DNA of 32,624 nucleotides. Source: Cylindrotheca closterium (Eukaryota > Bacillariophyta > Bacillariophyceae > Bacillariales > Bacillariaceae). Location of the stretch: assembly GCA_933822405.4 (NCBI GenBank), contig CAKOGP040002513.1, positions 1-32,624 on the forward strand, given 5' to 3'. Positions within the stretch are counted from its first letter, which is position 1. Each line of letters begins with the position of its first letter. The notes under the pieces were generated by a model. That model searched no databases and was not told the DNA's origin. It saw only the letters and a list, made by a program, of their open reading frames with translations. A program made the translations under genes and the position numbers. Positions 1 to 9,177 of this stretch are shown here, piece by piece.

Positions 1-74
1 TGGTTGGCACCTTTACCTTGATGATCTTCGAGAGTCGGGTTGCGTCTGGTGTTTCCCTAATGACTGCGAAAATG

Positions 75-1960
75 TTATGTACTACAGTCAGTCGACCCCG
101 TTAACCGTACCAAAAACCGAGCCATCATACTGGTCACACCAGCACCAAAACACCAGTCTCCTATCGGACCATATGTGTTCTCGACTGTTGTCTTTTGCAA
201 CGCGGTACCGAACCAGTTGTTACCTTCAGTAGTGAGTTCACTGTTGCTTTGAAAGTATTGTTGGGATACTGTGGGTGGTTGCGAAAGTTTCATGGACGGG
301 GCGGCAGATGGAATCATACGCGGTTTCATTGACGGAAAGACGGGTGCAACCATACTTGGTTTAGTTGATGGCTTCGATGATGGAAACATACTTGGTTTAA
401 TTGATGGCTTCGAAGATGGCGAAATGCTTGGCTCGATTGATGGATTGGAAAATGGAGCGATCTTCACTTGCAGCAGCTGTTGGAGACAAACTTGGTACTC
501 TCGATGGTGATCTCGACGGTGCCCCTGAGGGCGAAAGAGTTGGTCCGACCACCGGAGACAGTGCTGGAGCCAGTGTTGGTAATGAAGATGGTTTGCTGGA
601 AGGATGTACACTGGGCGTATCGAATGGCACAGCAGTTGGGCTAAATTCTTGGGATTACAGTTGGACTTGCAGTTGGTGGAGGCGTTGGATCAACTACGGG
701 AGCCAAGGTAGGTCTCAATGATGGAGCTGATGTGGTGACTCTTGGTGGTGAAGAGCTTGGGGCTTGAGTGATGGTTCGAATGGGACTTGACGATGGAGCC
801 GTTGATACATATTGATTTTCAACTTTGACCAATCGCACCTCGTAGAATGAATCGTCCTAACCGACTGGATCTTTCAAGTTGTCACCGGCTCGTCCTCCTT
901 CGTTCAATAACTCGTCGAATTGATCAAAGGTTAGAAGGACAAGATCTGATTCTTCAACAGTTCCTTTCAAAGTGAGAATCACCTTGACTAAGATTCTATG
1001 GAAAAGCTTCGAATCGTCTTGAATGTTGCCACAGACCACGTCTGGATCGACTCGGCCCGTGACATATGCATTGAAAATCACAAAGCGATTCTCCCCAATG
1101 ACAAGTTCTGGCTGTTCGCTGGCGGCTAGCAGTCCACGGCGACTGTCAGTCTCACTGGAGCATCCGGCCATGGCTGGAAGAAGCTTCTCTTGAATAGCCA
1201 TCAGAAGAATTTACACTTGTGGAGTTGTAATTTCGCAACCCGAACTTATGGTGATATCAAAGCTCATGTCAAGAACCGTATTGTCCAAGTCTACTTGTCC
1301 AGCTATGATTTCGTTCCTGGTGATGGCGCGACACTCAGCTTCACTGGGTGGATCGTACAATTGAGTTATAAATATCTGCGTGATAGTTGTTGTATCCTTG
1401 TTGAGAGCAAAGAAAGCACCAACTCCGGCCGCAATGAGAACAATAATGCAGCAAGAGACATCAGTAATGTTCTGCTTTCTTTGCGTCTTTTGCTTTTCTC
1501 GTTGTGCTCTTTCTTTCGCTTTTCGTGCTGCTCTCTCAGCTTCATGTCGCTGGTTGAGCGCTTCCATTTCTTCATGACGTGTTCTTTCCTTACTCAAACT
1601 CTCGTCTCATTTGTTCAACAACTTCTTGACTTTCCGAAATAGCACCATCCACAGCTATCGCTTCCAATGAAGTATTAGCATTCTCTGGCTTGGCTTTTGC
1701 AGCAGGAGCCGGAGACTGATTGGAGGAGCTAGTAGTCCTTTCTTTTTTTCTTCTCGCTCGAGGACTCATCCGATCCTCGGGAGAAGCTCCTTCTGGTGCA
1801 TTCGAAGATCGCTTAGACCTTCGCTCTTTTTTATTATTATCAGTGATACTGCCGTCGTTTTCAGGAATAGCACCAGGCTTGGATGCTTTGTTACGGCCGC
1901 TTCTTTCCTTTCTGCGGCTGACAGAATTGCTGGTTCCCTACTGGTGACCTCCTCGAGTAT
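75..1960 (-). pseudogene. Decayed copy of the DUF285/PT-stalk surface protein gene
   Basis: Minus-strand translation closely follows the intact gene at 13992-16901: KPG-type tail repeats (about 1900-1700), coiled coil, the membrane segment with IAAGVGAFFAL, the YDPPSEAECRAITRNE juxtamembrane domain, the PS/PT stalk and the start of the tip (NWFGTALQKTTVENTYGPIGD). It is broken in several places. Reading frame is lost near 1600 (after REFE). A CAA codon has become TAA at 1211-1213, and a TTG position has become TAG at 857-859. A further stop lies at 641-643 with a frame change just after it, and another frame change lies near 470. The DUF285 array is missing: similarity ends at about 130, just after GAGVTSM. 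The first 80 or so residues of the tail are also not found. Both ends are therefore truncated and no full product is possible. It is best read as a duplicate that lost function; whether any fragment is transcribed cannot be judged. Confidence 0.85.
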
Positions 1961-2561
1961 AATGTCCGATGCGACCGCAGTCATTGTTTCCTTGCATTGC
2001 GAGGTGTTGTCACCCTTTCTCGATACGGGATCACGGAGCCAACTCATTCGGAAAAGCAGTAGAGGGAACAAATGTTTACCACATTGATCCAACTTTAAGG
2101 ATTTTATGCAAATGTATTTGCACGATTTCGCGCCATTTTTCTGCAAGCGATTTTGTGTGTTTGTCAGTTTTGTCAGCTGTTAGTTAGTCAGTTAGTCAGT
2201 TGTCTCGTGCACGAAGTACATCTTTCGTCTTTGTACGGGTATCTCGTACCAGGTCAGTACCTGATACCGGTACCTTTGTAATTTCACGCATTGTTCCTGA
2301 CAAGACGGATGATGCCTCCGAAGCAGGCGACCTTCGATAGCTGTTGGCCTCAAAACTTCAAGTAAATGGTTTTTCGATTATATAGATATATAGATATATA
2401 TATAAAGAGAGAAAAACCAGTACCAGGTTCCTGGAAGTGGGAGATGGCGGGGTTTAAATAAGATTTTCGACTGAATCTGAAGATTCGATACGACTATACC
2501 TACGTCCACAATTAAAGTGATTCAAACCACAAATAATTTCTTCCTTACAAAAAATTCAATC
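1961..2561. other. Intergenic spacer upstream of the NRPS-like gene
   Basis: No convincing coding sequence is present. The spacer holds a run of GTTAGTCA-like repeats at about 2168-2202, a GATACCGGTACC palindromic element at 2263-2274, and an alternating TATAGATATATAGATATATATATAAA stretch at about 2379-2405 that could serve as a TATA-rich core promoter for the plus-strand gene starting at 2562. The promoter role is inferred only from position and composition. Confidence 0.4.
2263..2274. promoter_or_regulatory. TACCGGTA-type palindromic element
   Basis: GATACCGGTACC lies about 290 bases upstream of the NRPS-like start codon. Similar TACCGG cores recur in most other intergenic spacers of this window. 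A regulatory role is inferred from this recurrence only. Confidence 0.25.
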
Positions 2562-5500
2562 ATGAAGGTAATGGAATCTGAAGCAATGATTTCTATAGGA
2601 TCAAACAAGCATGAAACTGGTAAAGAAGCGCCCATCGTGGCTGCATGTCGCCATCTTCTGAAGCCGAACGGAAGCATCATCGGCGACGAAGTAGCGAAAG
2701 CAATATTGCCAAGATTTCCTGACTTGTGTTCAGCATTGCCTGCAGATAGCTTTCCTCACCACCAAGCGCTTCTTGGTACTGGAGACACACATAGGGCACC
2801 ACTGACCCAATCTCGTGTTCGCCAGTTCATATTGAGCGAATTCGGGCCACAATTGCATCAACTTGGATATGGGAGCGGAGATCGAATTGCTTTGGTCCTT
2901 CCAAACGGCCCAGAACTGGCTCTTGCAATCTTGAGTATCTCACATTGGGCGTCATGTCTTCCATTGAATGCGAATGGAGCACCATCTGAATTGAAGAAAG
3001 ATCTTGAAGCTGCAAATACATCGCTAATCATTGGCATTGCAGGCGTTGAATCTCGTGCAATTCAAGATATAGCACAGCATTTGGGAATTCCATTTTGTGG
3101 CTTGAAGCCGAGCTCGACAGAAACAGCAATATTCCGGATCGAAACTGATCGCTTCCAGCGAGAGCAAACCGGGAGAAAGGAACAGGAAAACGGATATCGG
3201 GGGCACCTACTGCCGAATGATCACCAGTCCGAGGTGCTTGTCTTGTTCACATCAGGAACAACTGGAAACAAGAAGCTCGTTCCTCATAGACTTGGAGATA
3301 TGTTGATTGCAGCTGCATGCATAGCCGTCAGTTGGAACCTTACACCCGAAGATGTCAACTGCAATCTGATGCCACTTTTTCATGTCGGCGGGATTGTTCG
3401 TCAAGTATTTGCACCAATCCTGAGTGCGGGCTCTGTCATTTGTTGCCCTTCGTTTGATCCATCCATCTTTTGGGGCCTCCTTTTGCAAAGTGACAATGCA
3501 TCATCAAATGGGATAAGAACAAAATTTTCGTGGTACTATGCTGCACCAACCATGCATCAAATTTTACTAGAGACCATGCCGGCAGCACTGGAACTTGCAA
3601 AAGCGCGCTACCCTCTGTTGCAACCACAGCTTCGGATGATTGCCAATGCTGCTGGTGGTCTCTTGCCGTCACTTGCGGAAGAGCTCCGACAAGCTTTTGG
3701 AGGGGCCAACGTTTTGCCGAGCTATGGTATGACTGAGTGCATGCCTATTTCATCTCCGCCATCTAACTATGAATTGACGAAGCCTGGAACATCTGGTGTC
3801 GCAGTTGGACCCCAAGTCGGCATTTTCAACGCAAACGAAGAAAAACTATCGCCTGGAAAAGAAGGTAGTATCTGCGTACGAGGTAGACCATGCTTCCATG
3901 GATACGGAGACAGGCCCCAAGGAGAGGGATTTCATGACGGATGGTTCAATACTGGTGATCTCGGATACCTTGATGCTGAAGGCTATTTGTATATTACTGG
4001 AAGGTCAAAAGAAGTGATCAATCGGGGAGGTGAAATCATCAGTCCAATGGAGATCGAAGAAGAAGTACTGTTTCATCCCTCGGTTTCAGCATGTGCTGCA
4101 TTCTCGACCAAACATAATGTGTTACAAGAAACGGTTGGTATTGTGGTAGTCACATCTCCAAACTCGAAAAGAATCGACTTGGAAACGCTTCAAGACTTCT
4201 TGCAAAGTCGACTCGCTCCAGCAAAATGGCCTCAGCTGTTGGTATTCATGGATGCGCTGCCAAAGTCACACACAAACAAACTATTGAGAGTCAAGCTCGG
4301 AGAACGCCTCGGAGTTCCAGAAATGAACGATGGAATGCAACCAATTGAAAGAACTTTCGACGCCCGATGCCCATCTCAAGGCACGCCAATTACAACTCCA
4401 ATCCAATGCGCACAGGTTACTGTGGACACCGCCCTCATTGAACGAGCCCTGCTCAATGATTTGGGAGTCGATTCCAGCGGACATCAACTCTTGGTGACCA
4501 AACATCCGCATCGAAATGGTTCCATTGTGGTTCATGTCCACAATCTGAACCCACATGACGTGATTAAGATTGCGAATGAATCACTTCATGCATACCAACG
4601 CCCTTCGCATATATGCTCTCATGAAGACAAGACGATTATGCTACGCCGGGATTCTTGTGAAAAGATTGTACCAAAACCGACAGATTCGGTTGACTGTTTG
4701 CAAATGACCTTGAAGCATGCAGCGGCTGGATCCGATCCTGTATTGGAAAAGCTACGAGGGATTGTTCAAGATCTCGTCGATCATGACCATCTGCCGTCCC
4801 CAGAAACTTCCTTCTTTCGACTCGGAGGAACGTCGCTCATTGCATCACAGCTCGCGAGTCGAATTAGAAAACAGTTTCAAGTGTCGTTCAGTGGAGCCGA
4901 TATTTTCCAATACAGCACCTGTCTTGCAATGGCAATGAAAATTAAATCTGAAAAAGAAGAATCATCCAGGAATCAGTCGCCATTTAACAAACCGAGTCAA
5001 AGGCACAAGGCGGGCACTGCATTTGCGGTAAAAAATTCTCGCGGTGGTCTTCAAGAGGTTACTTTTGATGCCACCAAGCTCCTTCCAAGGAAAAACACTT
5101 TGAAAACTCTTTTTCAGCTGGTTCCAGGATTCTTTGTGTTCCCTTGGTTGCAATTCACGCGTGCATTTCTTTTCTTTGCTCTACTTTTTGAGGTATTGAA
5201 AGATTTACCCGTGGAACGAAATGTAATTCGCTTTATCATTACGGTCGCTGTCTTCCACTTGTTGTGGAGCGTCTTTACGCCATTGATCTTTGTGCTGATC
5301 AAGTGGACTGTCATTGGGAAGTACAAAAGCGGTCGATATCCTTTCTATAGTGTGTACTATCTTCGATGGTGGTTTGTGGACGTGTGTCGAAAGATCATTG
5401 GAAGAGGTATCTGGGGTACTAGCAACTTTCTCTTGATCCGCTACTATCGAATGCTCGGAGCGAACATTGCAGCGGATGCAAGAATTGCTGTGGAGGCTGA

Positions 5501-7475
5501 AATCGCCGAGTTTGATCTCATCACAATTGGGCACGATGCGTCCATTGAATATTCCACACTTCGTGGATTCGGAGTTGATAACGGAGCAATGCAGCTTGGT
5601 CCTGTGCGCATTGGGACCTCGGCTAGTGTTGGAATTCGATCTGTCGTAGCACCATTCACTGAAGTGCCAAACGGAGCACATGTTGCTCCAGCAACATCAA
5701 GCTACGACATCACGTACAACAGCGACCGACACTTGGAGTACAACCGATATTCTGCCAGACCACCATGCTGGGCACTCCAGACATTTGTCGGTTCGCCAAT
5801 CAAGCTTTTTGTTGATATCTTCTCACACCTTCCAGAGATGTACATTATCTTCGTAATGATGAAGGCACTTCGATTCAGGTACAGATTGGAATTGGGAGAG
5901 TTCAGTTTCGAAACAATTGGCGACTTGCTTGAATGGCTTTGTGATCCTGTTCGGCTACCATACTTTCTTGCGATTCGCATCGCGCGAACTACACTTGCTC
6001 CATTTTTGTACATGTTGGCAGCTCTATTTGTGAAATACGTCTTGATTGGAAAGTTCTGTGAAGGTCCAAGGGATCCGTCATCTGAATGGGATCGTATGCG
6101 AGTTTGGCTCGCGGAATCTCTATTCTCCCATTCACATGTACAGGCGGTGGCAGACTTACTTGGGCGGCATTACAATCTGACCAGTGCGTTCTATCGTCTC
6201 CTTGGAGCCAAGGTCGGAAAACGTGTTTTTTGGCCGGGAACGCAACCATTGTGTTCTGGAATCTACGATCTGTTGGAAATTGGCGATGATGTTGTCTTTG
6301 GCTCGAGATCAACGATTCTGTCGGCAAGCAGCACGGCCTTTGAAAAAGTCATCTTCTGTGCTGGCGCAAACATCTCTGATAATACAGTTGTGCTTCCTGG
6401 TTCAATAATTGGAAAGAATGTGGTGTTGGGATCTAACACTGTTTGCCCACACAGACGATATCTTCCTCCATCGAGTACCTGGTTAGGATCGCAACAAGGA
6501 GAGCCCATCCTGTTGCAATACTTGTTGGAAACAGACTTGATTCCGCAATATTCGAATGATGTTAAGTTCTCGGATATCCAAATGAGCGGCGACTCAACAA
6601 CTCTTCGACCATTTGGCAGGGCAGTATACTTGCAGCAAGCTAAATTTTTTGTTTGCCCAGGCTGGATGATGTCGATGCTTCATATTGTCTACGAGGCCTC
6701 TCTGACATGTTTCCATGCAATGCCCCTAGTCGGAACAATTTATGTTTCCGTCGATATTCTGTACGGATGGGAGAGATCAGACCGTGACTACGAACAGGAA
6801 ATCTCTCTTTTGCATTTGTATGGGACCATGCTTGTCATTTTCTGTATTTTGCACTGTGCCAGGATCCTCATTGGACTTTCGTTCGAAATCAGTGCAAAGT
6901 GGTTCTTCTTGGGCCGTCGAAAAATGGGAAGGTATAACTGGGACGAGTCGACGTACAATCAGAATTGGGAGTTTTACCAGCTAGCCACCAAAATTCGAAA
7001 GGTCCAGAGTCGTTCAATGCTGGACTTCATTGCAGGAACACCTTTCATCGACTGGTATTTCAGAGCCCTTGGAGGATCTGTCGGTCGCAACTGCTGCCTA
7101 TATCCGTCAGGAGGAGACCCTTACATGCCCGAACCCGATTTGGTTTCCATTGGAGATTGTGTTACAGTTGACATGGCTTCCATCGTGTGCCACTTGAATA
7201 CGAAAGGAAACTTTGAGCTTGTTCCAATCCATCTCGAGTCTTTCACTACATTGCGTGCAAGATCCCGAGTTCAACAGGGCGTCCACATGGAATCAAATGC
7301 AATGATCCTGGAAAAGAGTCTAGCGCTCACTGGTGAAGTCATCGAGAGTAGAAGTATATGGCAGGGATCACCAGCAGAAAGTATAGCTGAATATGATGAG
7401 CAAACTGAAAGCGAGCGTACTGATGAGACACTTTCCCTGTTGCATAGATCGGATACCTATGGAACGCTGATTTGA
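2562..7475 (+). CDS. NRPS-like protein: acyl-AMP ligase, carrier domain, membrane beta-helix terminal region
   Basis: An intronless 1637-residue protein. I start it at the ATG at 2562; the open frame reaches further only through a GTG. Residues about 50-600 form an ANL-superfamily adenylating domain: VLFTSGTTGNKK at 227-238, SYGMTE at 387-392, TGD at 464-466, GRSKEVINRGGEI from 480, and the C-terminal lysine K573 in SHTNKLLR. The MPLFHVGGI and GGEI signatures look more like an acyl/oxalyl-CoA-type ligase than an amino-acid A domain. A carrier domain follows, FFRLGGTSL, with Ser758 the expected phosphopantetheine site. The C-terminal half has membrane segments (about 850-882, 888-918, 1083-1110, 1133-1165, 1368-1400, 1418-1450) alternating with three hexapeptide left-handed beta-helix blocks (about 965-1045, 1213-1315, 1502-1600). 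This is the layout of the NRPS terminal domain TIGR02353, related to poly-lysine synthetase Pls. No condensation or thioesterase domain is seen. Substrate and product are unknown; it probably loads a carboxylate and transfers it at a membrane. Confidence 0.85.
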   Translation: MKVMESEAMISIGSNKHETGKEAPIVAACRHLLKPNGSIIGDEVAKAILPRFPDLCSALPADSFPHHQALLGTGDTHRAPLTQSRVRQFILSEFGPQLHQLGYGSGDRIALVLPNGPELALAILSISHWASCLPLNANGAPSELKKDLEAANTSLIIGIAGVESRAIQDIAQHLGIPFCGLKPSSTETAIFRIETDRFQREQTGRKEQENGYRGHLLPNDHQSEVLVLFTSGTTGNKKLVPHRLGDMLIAAACIAVSWNLTPEDVNCNLMPLFHVGGIVRQVFAPILSAGSVICCPSFDPSIFWGLLLQSDNASSNGIRTKFSWYYAAPTMHQILLETMPAALELAKARYPLLQPQLRMIANAAGGLLPSLAEELRQAFGGANVLPSYGMTECMPISSPPSNYELTKPGTSGVAVGPQVGIFNANEEKLSPGKEGSICVRGRPCFHGYGDRPQGEGFHDGWFNTGDLGYLDAEGYLYITGRSKEVINRGGEIISPMEIEEEVLFHPSVSACAAFSTKHNVLQETVGIVVVTSPNSKRIDLETLQDFLQSRLAPAKWPQLLVFMDALPKSHTNKLLRVKLGERLGVPEMNDGMQPIERTFDARCPSQGTPITTPIQCAQVTVDTALIERALLNDLGVDSSGHQLLVTKHPHRNGSIVVHVHNLNPHDVIKIANESLHAYQRPSHICSHEDKTIMLRRDSCEKIVPKPTDSVDCLQMTLKHAAAGSDPVLEKLRGIVQDLVDHDHLPSPETSFFRLGGTSLIASQLASRIRKQFQVSFSGADIFQYSTCLAMAMKIKSEKEESSRNQSPFNKPSQRHKAGTAFAVKNSRGGLQEVTFDATKLLPRKNTLKTLFQLVPGFFVFPWLQFTRAFLFFALLFEVLKDLPVERNVIRFIITVAVFHLLWSVFTPLIFVLIKWTVIGKYKSGRYPFYSVYYLRWWFVDVCRKIIGRGIWGTSNFLLIRYYRMLGANIAADARIAVEAEIAEFDLITIGHDASIEYSTLRGFGVDNGAMQLGPVRIGTSASVGIRSVVAPFTEVPNGAHVAPATSSYDITYNSDRHLEYNRYSARPPCWALQTFVGSPIKLFVDIFSHLPEMYIIFVMMKALRFRYRLELGEFSFETIGDLLEWLCDPVRLPYFLAIRIARTTLAPFLYMLAALFVKYVLIGKFCEGPRDPSSEWDRMRVWLAESLFSHSHVQAVADLLGRHYNLTSAFYRLLGAKVGKRVFWPGTQPLCSGIYDLLEIGDDVVFGSRSTILSASSTAFEKVIFCAGANISDNTVVLPGSIIGKNVVLGSNTVCPHRRYLPPSSTWLGSQQGEPILLQYLLETDLIPQYSNDVKFSDIQMSGDSTTLRPFGRAVYLQQAKFFVCPGWMMSMLHIVYEASLTCFHAMPLVGTIYVSVDILYGWERSDRDYEQEISLLHLYGTMLVIFCILHCARILIGLSFEISAKWFFLGRRKMGRYNWDESTYNQNWEFYQLATKIRKVQSRSMLDFIAGTPFIDWYFRALGGSVGRNCCLYPSGGDPYMPEPDLVSIGDCVTVDMASIVCHLNTKGNFELVPIHLESFTTLRARSRVQQGVHMESNAMILEKSLALTGEVIESRSIWQGSPAESIAEYDEQTESERTDETLSLLHRSDTYGTLI

Positions 7476-9177
7476 TGAGTGACACTGCCTCATCGATCAT
7501 TCTGGCATATTTCCAAAGCCAATTAAGGGCGGGAAGATGATGATTGAATGATTGATTCATTCACTCCGAACATAACTCAAAATTTACTCATCGATAACTT
7601 CCATCTCTCAATAATACGAATACCCTTACACTCTGGTGTCACAATCTCTTTGTCATTATGGCGCGGTTGGATGCCTGCTTCGATCGTTTTCGTAGAATCA
7701 TCCGTCACCGTGATGAGGTTTTTATTATTTGACGGTTGATGTGTTTTGGCCAGAAAAACGAATTGCAAATAGTCTAACGTAGACGAAAGCTCGAGAACGA
7801 ATCATTGGATTCCTTTCATCATACTGACGACGGTCGAACGACCGTCACAACAGCATTGCTCAGCAACACCAATAAGTCCGATCAGTTTATCGAACTTGTG
7901 TGCGAGTATACGTCAAGAAATAAGGTTTATGAAGCAGCTATAGGTATGGACAGCAAGAGCGCTAGAACAGAGGCAAACGTTTGTGATGGAAAAGTTGTAT
8001 ATTCTATACTCGGTGCATCCAATGGAACGACTGTAGCCGAATACGCTTTTAAGTTTTGTTCATGAACACAATCGAAACTCCCGTCAAAATTTGCCGAAAC
8101 GGAGGCTGACTGCGACAAAAGGGCTGTATAATCTATTCTATCTGGACTATCTTGAGGCGGCGATGAAAAATACACATTGCATTGCCAGTTAGAGCAACAG
8201 GAAAGTTGAACTACACAGTGGAGTAGTATATATGGACCGACTCGTGTCATCTTGGAAGCACGACGACGAAAGTTGATGAAGCATCACGCGACGGATCATG
8301 AAGGATTTCTGGGATCATTGTTGAATAAGGCAGCACATACTATTCCTGAGTCAAACTGACATCAATGATGGAGTTAGTTAGCATTATAGTTTTTATTAAA
8401 TCGCGCAAGATGACAAATGTCGAAGCGCTTGAAAATGGAGTCGCCAAGTGAACACAATAATATGACTACTACCGATGCTACTAGTACTGCTACTCCTACT
8501 CGTACATAATATCATTGAGAGAGTTGCCAATACTATGGAGTGGATCAGGGGTGGTGATGGGAAATATGATGGGATGCTATTATTGTAGGAAAGAGAATCG
8601 AAGAAGTGTGCTGCAGTAGTGTACTTGTTTTCAATTTGGTAACCGACCACTATTCTAAAAAATGGCCATTGATGAACGATATAGTACCGTATAAATTTTT
8701 AAGGAATCCTAATGATGCTGGTGCATTTCTGTTTTGTCCATTTGAAGACTCAGGTCACCATTAGTAGAGTTGTGGCATAGGATCACTGATGGACCATATG
8801 CACAACAAAGAGACCATTATACAAAGCTCCCGAGTATGATAGTTGTATCAAACCAGTGTTTTGCACAAATGGAGGATCCAATGACAGGCATCGACCCAAA
8901 CGCTTTATTTCCACCATTGGCAATATATAATGCCGTCACAATCTTATTCACTATAGGAGTCGAAGTGGTCTGATGTGTACTCTCCGGCACCGCAGGTACC
9001 GGTACCAACCGGCGGTAACAGGGTCATCCAAATCCTTTCGAAGATATGTTAGGTATGACGAAGAGTGGATTGACCCTACATACAGTAGCTGTCATAATTG
9101 GAGTTATTAAAGCCAGTGTCGTCATTGATAAAAGATGGTATATGCTACAAACAATTATAAGTTAATGCCAAATCAAG
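7476..9177. other. Long spacer between convergent genes, no supported gene
   Basis: This 1.7-kb stretch separates the 3' end of the NRPS-like gene from the 3' end of the Cys-rich surface gene. Only short open frames occur (such as 7805-8065 plus and 7927-8250 minus), none with recognisable domains. Features seen are a weak repeat near 7966-8020 and 8095-8145, a trinucleotide (CTA/CTC)-rich patch near 8464-8505, and the palindrome GGTACCGGTACC at 8995-9006. It may include UTRs or gene remnants. Confidence 0.4.
8995..9006. promoter_or_regulatory. GGTACCGGTACC palindrome
   Basis: A perfect 12-base palindrome lying 172 bases beyond the stop codon of the minus-strand surface gene. It belongs to the recurrent intergenic TACCGG motif set. 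The function is unknown and any regulatory role is an inference. Confidence 0.25.

Noticed and set aside
271..721. Plus-strand ORFs over the left-end region
   Set aside because: They are antisense to the pseudogene stalk and show only repeat-derived Gly/Asp-rich sequence.
7805..8065. Plus-strand ORF of 86 codons
   Set aside because: No domain, ordinary length for chance, and overlapped by an equally open minus-strand frame.
8770..8973. Plus-strand ORF of 67 codons with a hydrophobic end
   Set aside because: Too short, no motif, and no support for a splice partner.
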